In this document: positions 41,869 to 50,849 of the stretch, in pieces
Layout of the letters: each line of letters starts with the position of its first letter
How positions within the stretch are numbered: the first letter of the stretch is position 1
Source: Sphingomicrobium sp. XHP0239
GTDB lineage: Bacteria; Pseudomonadota; Alphaproteobacteria; Sphingomonadales; Sphingomonadaceae
Reading direction: 5' to 3'
NCBI RefSeq assembly: GCF_039555325.1
Contig: NZ_CP154608.1
Coordinates: 868,001 to 932,000 of the forward strand
DNA: 64,000 bases
Position numbers and translations under genes: made by a program
The notes under the pieces: generated by a model
Told to the model about the DNA's origin: nothing
The model's database searches: none
What the model saw: the letters and a program-made list of their open reading frames with translations, nothing else

Positions 41869-43530
41869 ATGGCCGCCGCGCTGGTGGCGGGCCTTGCCGA
41901 GCCAGCCGAAGCGCAGCAACTTCGGTTGCGCTTCGTCGAGCCGTCGGGGCCGCTCGATCACTACGTCGACGCCCGCGCCGCCGATCTTCTGGGTCAGCAG
42001 GACCGCGCCGCCGAACGTTATGTCGACTGGGTCCGGGCCAGTACCGCACCCGACGCGGAGATGGAGCAACGCGCCGCGTCCGCCGCCATCGCCGCGGGCC
42101 GCTTCGATCTTGCCCGCCAGATTGCGGGCTCGAGTGCATCGCCCGACGAATTCGGCCTCGACCTGCGACTGCTGCAACTCGCCGACACGTTGCGCGAACA
42201 GGAATATGGCGAGGCGCTGTCGATCCTCATCGACGAGGACGCGCGGATCGGCCTCGATTTCATCGAACCGTTCGTGCGCGGCTGGATCGACGCCGAGACG
42301 CGCTCGACCGACCATGCCCGGCGCGCCGCCCGCCGGATCGCCGGCCTGCCCGAGGAACGCGCCCTGTTCCGGCAGCAAGCCGAGCAGGCAGCATTCCTCT
42401 ACCTCGCTGCAGGCGATGTCGAAGAGGCCGCGCGATGGACCGACCCCGCGCTGTCGGCGGCCGGCCCGCGCGAGACACGGTTGAAGCTTGCCTTCGCCGA
42501 TCGCTTCGCCACCCTCGGTCGCCCCGACCTCGCGACCGCCATCCTGGGCGGTACCGACCCCATTCTCGAGCGCGCGCGGAGCCGTATCGACGCCGACGAA
42601 CCGCTGGACATGGCGGTCGCCACCCCTGCCGAAGCCTTGAGCGAACTGCTGCTCGGTATCGCGCTCGACATCGTGCGAAGCGGTAACCAGGGCGAGATGC
42701 CGCTGCTGCTCGCGCAGGTCGCCCGCGCCGCTGCTCCCGATAACGACTATGCCGCCATCCTGACGGGCGCTCTCCTCTCGCAAGCGGGTCGCCCCGATGC
42801 GGCACTCGCGCTCTACGGTGCGATCCCTCCGTCCTCCTTGCTCGCCAGTCAGGCCCGCGACAGCGAGGTCCAAGCGCTCGTTGCCGCCGACCGGCCCGCG
42901 GATGCCGTCCGCGTCGCCCGCGCTGCACTGGCCGCCAGCGACCGGCCTACACCGGGCGATCATGCGCGTCTGGGTGACGCGCTTTCGGCAGCGGGCAATC
43001 ATGCCGACGCCGCCGATGCCTACGCCTATGCCCGTGGCGATCGCCGGGACGATTGGCAGCTCTATTTCCTCGAAGCTGCCCAGCGCGAACAGGCAGACGA
43101 ATGGCCCGCCGCCCGTTCGTTGTTCCAGCACGCGCTCGCCCTAGCCCCCGATCAACCGCTCGTTCTGAACTATCTCGGCTATGCGATGCTGGAAGCAGGC
43201 GAGGACACGGGATTGGCCTCGGCGTTCATTCGCAAGGCCAGCGCACTTTCGCCCGACAGCCCCGCCATCACCGACAGTCTCGGTTGGGCGCTCTACAAGA
43301 TCGGGGATGTCGACGGCGCGATCGAGGCGCTCGCCCGAGCAAGCCAACAGGCACCGTCCGATCCCGAAATTCACGAACATTATGGCGATGCCTTGTTCGC
43401 GGCGGGTCACCGTATGGATGCGCGCTTCGCCTGGAACGCAGCGCTCGTCTATGCCGACGAAGACGCCGCGCGAACACGTATCGAGGACAAGATCGCTTAT
43501 GGCCTCGCGCCTGCCAACGCCGCGCCCTGA
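41869..43530 (+). CDS. Exported TPR protein
   Basis: A 553-residue protein with a short signal sequence (MAAALVAGLAEPAEAQ) and tetratricopeptide repeats, clearest in the last third (PDQPLVLNYLGYAMLEAGED; PAITDSLGWALYKIGDVDGA). This layout occurs in periplasmic TPR proteins thought to organise envelope complexes. The ribosome binding site TAGGA overlaps the stop of the upstream ETF-QO gene. Its 3' end overlaps ispE by 32 nt. An upstream TTG at 41818 is possible but gives a poor leader. Confidence 0.88.
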   Translation: MAAALVAGLAEPAEAQQLRLRFVEPSGPLDHYVDARAADLLGQQDRAAERYVDWVRASTAPDAEMEQRAASAAIAAGRFDLARQIAGSSASPDEFGLDLRLLQLADTLREQEYGEALSILIDEDARIGLDFIEPFVRGWIDAETRSTDHARRAARRIAGLPEERALFRQQAEQAAFLYLAAGDVEEAARWTDPALSAAGPRETRLKLAFADRFATLGRPDLATAILGGTDPILERARSRIDADEPLDMAVATPAEALSELLLGIALDIVRSGNQGEMPLLLAQVARAAAPDNDYAAILTGALLSQAGRPDAALALYGAIPPSSLLASQARDSEVQALVAADRPADAVRVARAALAASDRPTPGDHARLGDALSAAGNHADAADAYAYARGDRRDDWQLYFLEAAQREQADEWPAARSLFQHALALAPDQPLVLNYLGYAMLEAGEDTGLASAFIRKASALSPDSPAITDSLGWALYKIGDVDGAIEALARASQQAPSDPEIHEHYGDALFAAGHRMDARFAWNAALVYADEDAARTRIEDKIAYGLAPANAAP

Positions 43531-44356
43531 AGCGCCCGTCCCCCTGCGCGAACCCGCGCCCGCCAAGCTCAACCTCGCCCTTCACGTCCGTGCCCGCCGC
43601 GAGGATGGCTATCACGAACTGGAAACTCTCTTCGCCTTCTGTACCGACGGCGATTGGATAACGGGGACCAGCGTGTCAGCCCCGGCGCCCGGCTTTACGC
43701 TGGAAACCGAGGGCCCTTTCGGCGCGGAGCTCGGCTCCAATGACAATCTGGTCGAGAGGGCATGGTCCGCCCTCTCGCGGCATCAGCCGAAACCTCATCA
43801 TACGGCTCTCAATCTCGATAAGCGGCTGCCGATCGCCAGCGGTCTCGGCGGCGGGTCGGCCGATGCAGCCGCGACGTTGCGATTGCTTACCTCGCTTTGG
43901 AAACTTGATCCGGCCCACGCACAGGATGTGGCGCCGACACTGGGCGCCGACGTCCCGGCGTGTCTGCTGTCGATGACCGCCCGAGGCGAGGGGGTAGGGG
44001 AGCGGCTCGTTCCCCTCGACCTGCCCGACCTGTCCGGGACACCCGTCTTGCTCGTCAATCCGCGCGTCGCACTGGCGACGCCGCAAGTGTTTGCAGGCTG
44101 GGACGGCAAGGATCGCGGTCCTCTTGGCGACGGCTGGCGCGAAGGACGCAACGATCTGGAGGCACCCGCCCGCGCGATCGCGCCTGTCGTCGGCGACGTG
44201 CTCGAATGGCTGCGCAAACAGGACGGCGTCGATCTCGCCCGCATGTCGGGCAGCGGAGCCACATGCTTCGGCCTGTTCGACAGCATCGAGGCACGCGATG
44301 CCGCCGCAGCGCGGATGCGCGGAGAATGGTGGCACATGGCGACCCGCCTGCGCTAA
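43499..44356 (+). CDS. ispE: 4-diphosphocytidyl-2-C-methyl-D-erythritol kinase
   Basis: A 285-residue GHMP kinase of the MEP isoprenoid pathway. It has the N-terminal PAPAKLNLALHVRARREDGYHEL and the ATP loop LPIASGLGGGSADAAA, and ends with MSGSGATCFGLF. It overlaps the upstream TPR gene by 32 nt. The gene is one of several in a long plus-strand run from 40.2 kb to 46.9 kb. Confidence 0.95.
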   Translation: MASRLPTPRPEAPVPLREPAPAKLNLALHVRARREDGYHELETLFAFCTDGDWITGTSVSAPAPGFTLETEGPFGAELGSNDNLVERAWSALSRHQPKPHHTALNLDKRLPIASGLGGGSADAAATLRLLTSLWKLDPAHAQDVAPTLGADVPACLLSMTARGEGVGERLVPLDLPDLSGTPVLLVNPRVALATPQVFAGWDGKDRGPLGDGWREGRNDLEAPARAIAPVVGDVLEWLRKQDGVDLARMSGSGATCFGLFDSIEARDAAAARMRGEWWHMATRLR

Positions 44357-44366
44357 GGCCGCGCCC

Positions 44367-45716
44367 ATGACCCGACCCATTCTTACCGCCGCCGAAATGC
44401 GCCGGCTCGAACAGACGGCCTTCGATGCCGAAACCGACGAACGCGCGCTCATGGAACGCGCGGGTCTCGCGCTGGCGCAAGCCGCGCTAGCGATGTTCGG
44501 ACCTCGCGACACGATCATACTCGCGGGCACCGGCAACAACGGCGGAGACGGCTACGTCGCTGCTCGAGCGCTGGCCGACGCCGGGGCCTCCGTGCGGATC
44601 GTTCGCACCGGCGAACCGGGAACCGACACGTCCAAGGCCGCGGCCGGCGACTGGGCGGGCCCGACCGAAATGTTCGCTTCCGATACCGAAACTGCCGATC
44701 TGGTCATCGATTGCCTGTTCGGCACCGGCCTGTCACGACCCATCGAGGAGGATGTCGCAAATCCTGCTCGGCGGCTTCTGGGTGCAGCGGATCGCCGTAT
44801 CGCCTGCGACCTGCCGTCGGGCGTCGTAGCCGATACGGGCGAAACGCTCTCCGATCTCGGGCCTTACGACCTCACGCTCGCGCTCGGCGCGATGAAGCCT
44901 GCGCACCGGTTGGCGCCGGCGATGCAGTCCTGCGGCCGGGTCGCCATCGCACCCCTCGGTCTCGAGCCGGAAAGCGACTGGTTCGAGATCGAACGTCCCG
45001 ACCTGCCCAAAGGCGATCCGCTCGGCCACAAGTTCGATACCGGAATGGTCCATTGCCTGTCGGGCGCGATGCCGGGCGCGATCGCACTGTCCGCGCATGC
45101 CGCGGCGCGGGCAGGGGCCGGATATGTCCGCGTCTCGACGAGCCGAATAATCGACAACCTGCCCAGCAGCATCGTTCAGACCGAGGATGCTGGCGCCCTC
45201 GACGACGAGCGCATCGGCTGTCTGCTCCTGGGGCCGGGAATGGGCGACATTCCGCCGTTATTGACCGTCGCGCTGACCAAGACCCATCCGCTCGTCCTCG
45301 ATGCGGATGCGCTCGGACACGTCGGCGAGCCCGAGCGTCTTCAGGGTCACGACGCAATCATCACCCCGCACGAGGGCGAGTTCCGCTCGCTGTTCGGCGA
45401 GATCGATGGATCGAAGGCCGATCGGGCGCTGATCGCTGCGCAGCGTTGCGGCAATGTTGTCGTCTACAAGGGGCCTGACACGCTCGTGGCCGCCCCCGAC
45501 GGTCGTCTGGGTTTTGCCCCGCCCGCGCCGGCCGCACTTGCGACCGCCGGGACGGGAGATGTCCTCGCGGGGATGATCGCGGCCATGCGGGCTCGGGGCA
45601 TGGATGCGTTCGACGCGGCCTGCGCAGGAGTCTGGCTCCACGGCCGCGCGGCCGAGGCGTGCCGCCATCCCCTCATCGCCGACGACCTGATCGCCGCTCT
45701 GCCGGCCGTCCTGTGA
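44367..45716 (+). CDS. nnr: Bifunctional NAD(P)H-hydrate epimerase / ADP-dependent dehydratase
   Basis: A 449-residue enzyme that repairs hydrated NAD(P)H. The N-terminal YjeF epimerase domain has GTGNNGGDGYVAARALA near residue 52. The C-terminal ribokinase-like dehydratase domain has ITPHEGEFRSLFG and the nucleotide-binding ATAGTGDVLAGMIAAM. Both halves look complete. The stop overlaps the next start by GTGA. Confidence 0.95.
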   Translation: MTRPILTAAEMRRLEQTAFDAETDERALMERAGLALAQAALAMFGPRDTIILAGTGNNGGDGYVAARALADAGASVRIVRTGEPGTDTSKAAAGDWAGPTEMFASDTETADLVIDCLFGTGLSRPIEEDVANPARRLLGAADRRIACDLPSGVVADTGETLSDLGPYDLTLALGAMKPAHRLAPAMQSCGRVAIAPLGLEPESDWFEIERPDLPKGDPLGHKFDTGMVHCLSGAMPGAIALSAHAAARAGAGYVRVSTSRIIDNLPSSIVQTEDAGALDDERIGCLLLGPGMGDIPPLLTVALTKTHPLVLDADALGHVGEPERLQGHDAIITPHEGEFRSLFGEIDGSKADRALIAAQRCGNVVVYKGPDTLVAAPDGRLGFAPPAPAALATAGTGDVLAGMIAAMRARGMDAFDAACAGVWLHGRAAEACRHPLIADDLIAALPAVL

Positions 45717-46900
45717 GCGAGCGGATCGTCCGCATTGCGGGGCGTGGCGACGGTGTGACCGACGCCGGGACATATGTTCCGCTTGCCGCGCCCGGCGACC
45801 GTGTCGAAGACGGCCGGGTCGTCGAACGGGGCGGCGGCTATCGCGAACCGCCGTGCCATCATTTTCCGCAATGCGGCGGCTGCCAGCTCCAGCATCTGAC
45901 CGACGAAGCCTACGCCGAATTCTGCCGCGACCGCGTCATGGGTGCGCTCCAGCAGAAGGGCATCGAAACCGATGTCCTTTCCGCCCATGTCTCTCCGCCG
46001 CGATCCCGTCGCCGCGCGGACCTGAAGGCCCTCAAGCTCGGAAAGTCCGTGCTGATCGGCTTCACCCGGGAAAAGTCCCATCAGATCGTCGACATGCGCG
46101 AATGTCATGTGTTGGCGCCCGAGCTGTTCGCGATGCTCGACCCGCTTCGTGCGCTTCTGGCCGTTCTTCTGCCGCCACGTCGATCGGGCCGTGTCCAGAT
46201 GACGCTCACCGACCAGGGCATCGACCTCATGCTGGGCGGCATCGATACCGATGGGCTGGAAGCCGCCGAGGCGCTTCCTGCTTTTGCCGCCAATCATGGA
46301 CTGGCTCGGCTATCGGTCGATGACGGCTACGGAGCCGAACCTCGCTACGAGCCGCAACCGGTGACGATGACGCTTGGCGGGGTCGCGGTGCCCTTTCCGC
46401 AAGGCAGCTTCCTTCAGGCCACGGCCGACGGGGAGGCGGCACTGATCGCAGGCGTCGACGACGCGCTAGCGCAAAGTCCAGGGCCTATCCTCGATCTTTT
46501 TGCCGGGCTTGGCACCTTCGCACTCGCGCAGAACCGACCGGTCGAGGCCGCAGAAGCCGCCAAAGATGCGGTCGTCGCCTTGATGCAGGCGGCGCGGCGC
46601 GCGGGTCGTCCGGCCGAGGCCGTGCATCGCGACCTTTACCGTCGCCCCTACGACACAAAGGAGCTGGATCCTTTTACCGCCGTCATTCTCGACCCACCCC
46701 GATCGGGAGCGGAGGCGCAATGCCGGCAACTCGCGGCCAGCGCGGTTCCAACCATCGCGTTCGTCAGCTGCAATCCGGGTACCTTTGCCCGCGATGCCGC
46801 CATTCTCGTGGAAGGGGGCTATCGCCTCGATTGGGTGAAACCGGTCGGACAGTTCCGCTGGTCCACTCATGTCGAACTGGTCAGCCGCTTCTCGCGCTAG
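45713..46900 (+). CDS. TrmA/RlmD-family RNA (uracil-C5)-methyltransferase
   Basis: A 395-residue SAM-dependent methyltransferase. The N-terminal Fe-S cysteines are C48, C54 and C57 (CHHFPQCGGC) with a fourth in MRECHVLAP. The SAM motif ILDLFAGLGTFAL and the catalytic loop FVSCNPGTFARD are intact. It lacks a clear TRAM domain beyond a short N-terminal strand region. Target is probably a 23S rRNA uridine. It starts at GTG overlapping the nnr stop and ends convergent with the MAPEG gene. Confidence 0.92.
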   Translation: MSERIVRIAGRGDGVTDAGTYVPLAAPGDRVEDGRVVERGGGYREPPCHHFPQCGGCQLQHLTDEAYAEFCRDRVMGALQQKGIETDVLSAHVSPPRSRRRADLKALKLGKSVLIGFTREKSHQIVDMRECHVLAPELFAMLDPLRALLAVLLPPRRSGRVQMTLTDQGIDLMLGGIDTDGLEAAEALPAFAANHGLARLSVDDGYGAEPRYEPQPVTMTLGGVAVPFPQGSFLQATADGEAALIAGVDDALAQSPGPILDLFAGLGTFALAQNRPVEAAEAAKDAVVALMQAARRAGRPAEAVHRDLYRRPYDTKELDPFTAVILDPPRSGAEAQCRQLAASAVPTIAFVSCNPGTFARDAAILVEGGYRLDWVKPVGQFRWSTHVELVSRFSR

Positions 46901-47337
46901 AGGTGATAGACGACCTCGATCGCTCCGTGGACCGTCAGTGCGATCAGGCACAGGCTCGATCCCACGAAGCCGATGGCGCGGACCTTGCCGAAGATCTGCT
47001 GAAGCGAGTGGATGATGCGGAAACCGACGTAACCCCACGCCAGCGAGACGTTCAGCCAATGATCGGATTGCATCAGGGCGAGCGCCGTGACGATGGCGTA
47101 GAACAACGTCGGCTGCTCGACGAGATGCTCGTAGTTCTGGCGCGGCCAGCTCGCCTCGCGCGGCAGATGCTCCTCGACATCTCGCGCGCGGGTGCCGGCA
47201 GGCATCTTGTTGACGTCGAAGCCCGAATGCGGCCGCCGCGCGGCCGTCTGTATCCGAATGATCGCCCAGAACAGGACGACGATCGTCCATGCCACCAACG
47301 CCACCATCGGCGCGATCAGCGAATATGGAATGTCCAT
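46897..47337 (-). CDS. MAPEG family membrane protein
   Basis: A 146-residue membrane protein with four hydrophobic segments (residues 7-27, 72-90, about 97-115 and 122-140) and the MAPEG-like loop NYEHLVEQPTLFYAIVTAL. MAPEG proteins are small membrane enzymes in lipid or glutathione metabolism. The start ATG is preceded by GGGGGG, which is itself the 3' arm of the terminator-like hairpin after the deoxyhypusine-synthase-like gene. Function in this organism is unknown. Confidence 0.88.
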   Translation of the reverse strand: MDIPYSLIAPMVALVAWTIVVLFWAIIRIQTAARRPHSGFDVNKMPAGTRARDVEEHLPREASWPRQNYEHLVEQPTLFYAIVTALALMQSDHWLNVSLAWGYVGFRIIHSLQQIFGKVRAIGFVGSSLCLIALTVHGAIEVVYHL

Positions 47338-47339
47338 TG

Positions 47340-47371
47340 AAAAGCCCCCCGCAACAAATCTTGCGGGGGGC
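47340..47371 (-). terminator. Hairpin between the DHS-like and MAPEG genes
   Basis: On the minus strand GCCCCCCGCAA pairs with TTGCGGGGGGC around GATTTG, an 11-bp perfect stem followed by TTTTC. It looks like a terminator, yet it lies three bases before the MAPEG start codon and its GGGGGG arm is the only visible ribosome binding site for that gene. Confidence 0.75.
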
Positions 47372-47393
47372 TCCTTAGCGTAGGAAGTATCGG

Positions 47394-48470
47394 CTAGTCG
47401 AACATCTTCGCGAAGGCGCGCTTGGTGCGCTCCTTCCAATGCCCACGATGATAGGCGTCGCTGGCCAGGAGCGGCAGGACGCTCGTCGCTTCGGCGAACA
47501 CCATCTGTTCGAGCGCGGTATCCACCTTGCCCCAGCTACAGGCTTCCTGAAGCGTCGAGGAGCTGCATGCCCCGTCGCGCACGTCCGCGACCGTGATCTG
47601 GACCGCATATTTGTGCATTTCCACGTCCTCGTGGCCGAGGATTTCGGCGCATACGACCGTGTCCTGCGCGAAGTTCTTCGGAACACCGCCGCCGATCATC
47701 AGCAGGCCCGTGGTCCCGGCCCTGATCTTGATATCGGTGAGCTCGCGGAAATCGGCGATGGCGTCGAGAACCATGTAGTCCTCGCCCGCTTTCATTCGGT
47801 CGACCTGGTGCTTCACCAGACCGAAACCCGCACTGGAATCGACGAATGCCGGACAGAAGATCGGAACGTCATATTCGTAGGCCAGCTTGACGAGGCTGTT
47901 GTCCTTCTTCCCGTTCTTCGTGAGATACTTGCCCATCTCGCGGATGAAGGCGCGGCTGGAATAGGGCTTTGCCTCGAGGCTGTTTGCGATCTCGGCGATC
48001 GTATGATCGGTATCCTGGAGCGCCTCCTCGTCGATATAGGTGTCGTAAATGCGGTCGATGTAAAGCGAGCGCAGCACCTTGTCGTCGGGGATTTCAAGGG
48101 CTTGGTAATGTTTGTGGCCAAGACCTTCGAAGAAATCCATGTCGACGATCGTGGCGCCGGTCGCGACGATGGCGTCGACCATGTTGTTGCGCACGAGTTC
48201 GGCATAGAGGTCCATGCAACCGCCCGCGCTGGTCGAGCCGGCGACGACGAGGATGACCGAGCAGTCCTTGTCCTCGAGCATCTGGTTATAGATGCGCGTG
48301 GCACGGGCCAGGTCACGGCTCGTGAAGCTCATCTTGCCCATCGCATCGATGACGGGACGCGCGTCGAACGACGTGATGTCGATATGCTCGACCGGGCTCT
48401 GCAACAGCTCGGCCTTCTTCTGACGGTCGATCTGATCCTCGTGCGGATGGGTGGCGATGTCATCGCTCAT
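47394..48470 (-). CDS. Deoxyhypusine-synthase-like protein, candidate homospermidine synthase
   Basis: A 358-residue NAD-dependent enzyme of the deoxyhypusine synthase family. The catalytic lysine is Lys315 in EACSWGKVDT, and the NAD-site segments AGSTSAGGCMDLYAELVRNN (shown in part) and GATIVDMDFFEGLGH are present. Bacteria have no eIF5A, so the protein cannot make hypusine. It follows ornithine decarboxylase by 35 nt in one operon, with a strong AAGGAG seven bases before its ATG. That points to aminobutyl transfer between polyamines, most simply synthesis of sym-homospermidine from putrescine. Confidence 0.9.
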   Translation of the reverse strand: MSDDIATHPHEDQIDRQKKAELLQSPVEHIDITSFDARPVIDAMGKMSFTSRDLARATRIYNQMLEDKDCSVILVVAGSTSAGGCMDLYAELVRNNMVDAIVATGATIVDMDFFEGLGHKHYQALEIPDDKVLRSLYIDRIYDTYIDEEALQDTDHTIAEIANSLEAKPYSSRAFIREMGKYLTKNGKKDNSLVKLAYEYDVPIFCPAFVDSSAGFGLVKHQVDRMKAGEDYMVLDAIADFRELTDIKIRAGTTGLLMIGGGVPKNFAQDTVVCAEILGHEDVEMHKYAVQITVADVRDGACSSSTLQEACSWGKVDTALEQMVFAEATSVLPLLASDAYHRGHWKERTKRAFAKMFD

Positions 48471-48505
48471 GTCGTGACTCCTTGTGATCTTGGTGAATGC
48501 GCGGC

Positions 48506-49693
48506 TTACAAGCGCACGACGTTGCTGGCGTCGTCGGGTTCCGGCCGTGCGCCATAGAGTGTCAGCATCGGTTCGTCCGACACGCGAACGACGTCCTCGA
48601 CGCCGAAGCCGTTGAACCCAGTCCGCATCGCGTTGCCATACGCCCCGAGCATGCCGATCTCGATATAGTCGCCCGCCTTGATGTCGTCGGGAAGGAAGAA
48701 GGGGCCTTCCATCTTGTCCATGTCGTCGCAGGTCGGGCCGAAGAAGCGAAACCCTTTCAAGGGCGCCTCGCTCGGTTCGCTGCGCACGAGGCTGGTAGGA
48801 TAGCGCCACCCCACGTGCGCGGCATCGAAGAGCGCCCCGTAGGCGCCCTCGTTGATGTAGAGCGTATCGCCTCGCCGCTGCTCGACGCGCGCCAGGACGC
48901 TCGAATATTCGGCGCACAGAGCACGGCCCGGTTCGGCCCACAGTTCGGCGGAGTAGCTGATCGGCAGATCCTCGAATTTTTCATGGATCATCTGGAAAAA
49001 ACCGTCGAGGGCCGGAGGCTCCATGTCGGGATAGGCGCTCGGAAAGCCGCCGCCCACATCGACGATGTCGATCGTCACGGCGCTGTCGATGATGGCTTGA
49101 CGGACCCGTTCCATCGCATCGCCGAACGCCGCCGGGCTCATCGCCTGACTTCCGACATGAAAACACAGGCCCAGCGCATCGGCGACCTGCCGCGTTTCCA
49201 TCAGCAATTGCGTCAGTTCTTCAGGCTCCGCACCGAACTTCGCAGCGAGGCTCAGCTTGGCATGGTCCGACGACACCCGCAGCCGTACCAACAGGTTGAG
49301 ATCGGTCGCCCCGCGCGTACCGCGGCGGATTTTCTCGAGCTCATCGAGGCTGTCGAGGCTGAATGTCTTCACGCCGTGGCAGAAATAGGCTTCCTCGATC
49401 GCTTCCTCGGCCTTGACCGGGTGCATGAAACACAGGGTCGCCTCGGGAAGCGTTTCGCTGACGAGCCGAACCTCGCCCATCGACGCGACGTCATAATGGG
49501 TAATGCCCGCTTCCCAGAGGACGTGGAGAAGGTCGGGATCGGGATTGGCCTTTACCGCATAAAGGCTTTTGCCCGGAAACTTCTCGACGAAGAAACGCGC
49601 AGCGCGGAATGCCGCGTGCGGACGGATCAAGGTAACGGGAAGGATGGGCCTGCGGGCCTGGACTAGCCCCAGCGCGGAATGATGGTCGTGCAA
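48506..49693 (-). CDS. Ornithine (or lysine) decarboxylase, type III PLP fold
   Basis: A 395-residue alanine-racemase-fold decarboxylase. The PLP lysine is Lys48 in SLYAVKANP, the PLP phosphate site is in DVGGGFPSAYPD, and the catalytic Cys-Asp pair is in GPTCDDMD. It makes putrescine from ornithine, possibly cadaverine from lysine. The start is TTG at 49693, with GGAGG nine bases upstream; the conserved beginning MHDHHSALGLV fits only this codon. Upstream lie a structured leader and a good promoter. The DHS-like gene follows in the same operon. Confidence 0.93.
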   Translation of the reverse strand: MHDHHSALGLVQARRPILPVTLIRPHAAFRAARFFVEKFPGKSLYAVKANPDPDLLHVLWEAGITHYDVASMGEVRLVSETLPEATLCFMHPVKAEEAIEEAYFCHGVKTFSLDSLDELEKIRRGTRGATDLNLLVRLRVSSDHAKLSLAAKFGAEPEELTQLLMETRQVADALGLCFHVGSQAMSPAAFGDAMERVRQAIIDSAVTIDIVDVGGGFPSAYPDMEPPALDGFFQMIHEKFEDLPISYSAELWAEPGRALCAEYSSVLARVEQRRGDTLYINEGAYGALFDAAHVGWRYPTSLVRSEPSEAPLKGFRFFGPTCDDMDKMEGPFFLPDDIKAGDYIEIGMLGAYGNAMRTGFNGFGVEDVVRVSDEPMLTLYGARPEPDDASNVVRL

Positions 49694-49772
49694 TTCACGG
49701 GACCTCCGAAATGTCCGGCCTCTTACGGCCTGTTCAACACTTGCTGCCTTGCGGAAGTCCCATGGGGCAGCC
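49694..49772 (-). promoter_or_regulatory. Structured leader of the decarboxylase operon, possible speF RNA motif
   Basis: Between promoter and start codon the mRNA can form GCTGCC/GGCAGC (arms 49771-49766 and 49748-49743) and GGCC-GTAAGA-GGCC (49730-49717). It also contains a nine-codon open frame, MGLPQGSKC, at 49763-49734. Alphaproteobacterial ornithine decarboxylase genes are known to have a conserved leader called speF; whether this one matches its covariance model I cannot test. Confidence 0.5.
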
Positions 49773-49778
49773 GGCGCG

Positions 49779-49807
49779 CTATATGGCGCTTTCCATGGCG
49801 ATGTAAA
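49779..49807 (-). promoter_or_regulatory. Sigma-70 promoter of the decarboxylase operon
   Basis: On the minus strand TTTACA (49807-49802), 17 nt, ATATAG (49784-49779). Each element differs from consensus by one or two bases and the spacing is ideal. Transcription would start near 49772, at the beginning of the structured leader. Confidence 0.6.
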
Positions 49808-49883
49808 GTGGCTTAACACCGACGACGAAACGCCCCGCGCCAAGCCAACGACTTCTCTTTGACAATGAAAGGCTTAGCGAGCC

Positions 49884-50828
49884 ATGAATGTTCCGACCCG
49901 CGACGATGTAAAAGACGCCGCAAAGCGGATTGCGGGCGCGGTCGAGCGCACCCCGCTGACAACCCACGCAATCGGCGATGCGAACGTACGGATCAAGTGG
50001 GAAAGCAGACAGACGGGCGGTTCGTTCAAGTTGCGCGGCGCATCGAATCGATTGCTGGCCTTGTCGGACCAGGAACGCGCTCGCGGCGTCGTCGCCTTTT
50101 CCAGCGGCAATCACGCCCGCGGTGTCGCCATCGCCGCTCGGCGGCTCGGCATCCGTGCCACGATCGTCATGCCGGTCGATGCGCCCGGGGTGAAGCTGGA
50201 GGCGACCAGAGCCGAAGGCGCGCGGATCGTGACCTACGATCGAATGACCGAAAGCCGCGAGCAAATTGCCGCGCGGATTGCCGCGGACACCGGCGCCACG
50301 CTCGTCCCCAGCTTCGATGATCCCTTCATCATCGCAGGGCAGGGGACGGTCGGCCTCGAACTTCTCGAACAGTCCGACGAGCCCGTCGAGCGGATCCTCG
50401 TCTGTTGCGGAGGCGGTGGGCTTTCGGGAGGGATTGCGCTGGCATGTCCCGAAGCGGAAATCGTGGTGGTCGAACCGGTCGGCTGGGACGACATGGCGCG
50501 CAGTATCGCGGCCGGCACGCCGCAGTCGGTCGGCGACGACCCGCCACTCACCCTGTGCGACGCCATTCAGACCTTCCGCCCCGCCGAGGCTACCGTCGCC
50601 ATTCTGCGTGACGCGGGCGCGCGCGGCGTTCAAGTGAGCGAAGCGTCGGTACGGGAGGCGGTTCGATGGGCGCACGAGCGATGCGCCGAGACCGTCGAGC
50701 CGGGTGGCTCGGTCGCACTTGCTGCGCTTCTGTCAGGGGTGATCGAACCGCGAGACGGCGATATCGCGATCGTCAGTGGCGGCAACGTCGATCCGGCGCT
50801 ACATGACCGATTGGTCGCGCGCGACTAA
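49884..50828 (+). CDS. Serine/threonine dehydratase (PLP)
   Basis: A 314-residue fold-type II PLP enzyme. The PLP lysine is Lys49 in GGSFKLRGASNR and the phosphate-binding glycine loop is CCGGGGLSGG. There is no C-terminal regulatory ACT domain, so it is of the catabolic or racemase-like short type. It would deaminate threonine or serine, or racemise serine. It diverges from the decarboxylase operon. Confidence 0.92.
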   Translation: MNVPTRDDVKDAAKRIAGAVERTPLTTHAIGDANVRIKWESRQTGGSFKLRGASNRLLALSDQERARGVVAFSSGNHARGVAIAARRLGIRATIVMPVDAPGVKLEATRAEGARIVTYDRMTESREQIAARIAADTGATLVPSFDDPFIIAGQGTVGLELLEQSDEPVERILVCCGGGGLSGGIALACPEAEIVVVEPVGWDDMARSIAAGTPQSVGDDPPLTLCDAIQTFRPAEATVAILRDAGARGVQVSEASVREAVRWAHERCAETVEPGGSVALAALLSGVIEPRDGDIAIVSGGNVDPALHDRLVARD

Positions 50829-50849
50829 TCGTCGGAGCTACGAAAACCG

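Noticed and set aside
49859..49864. TTGACA before the serine/threonine dehydratase gene as a -35 element
   Set aside because: A -10 at normal spacing would fall on the start codon itself.
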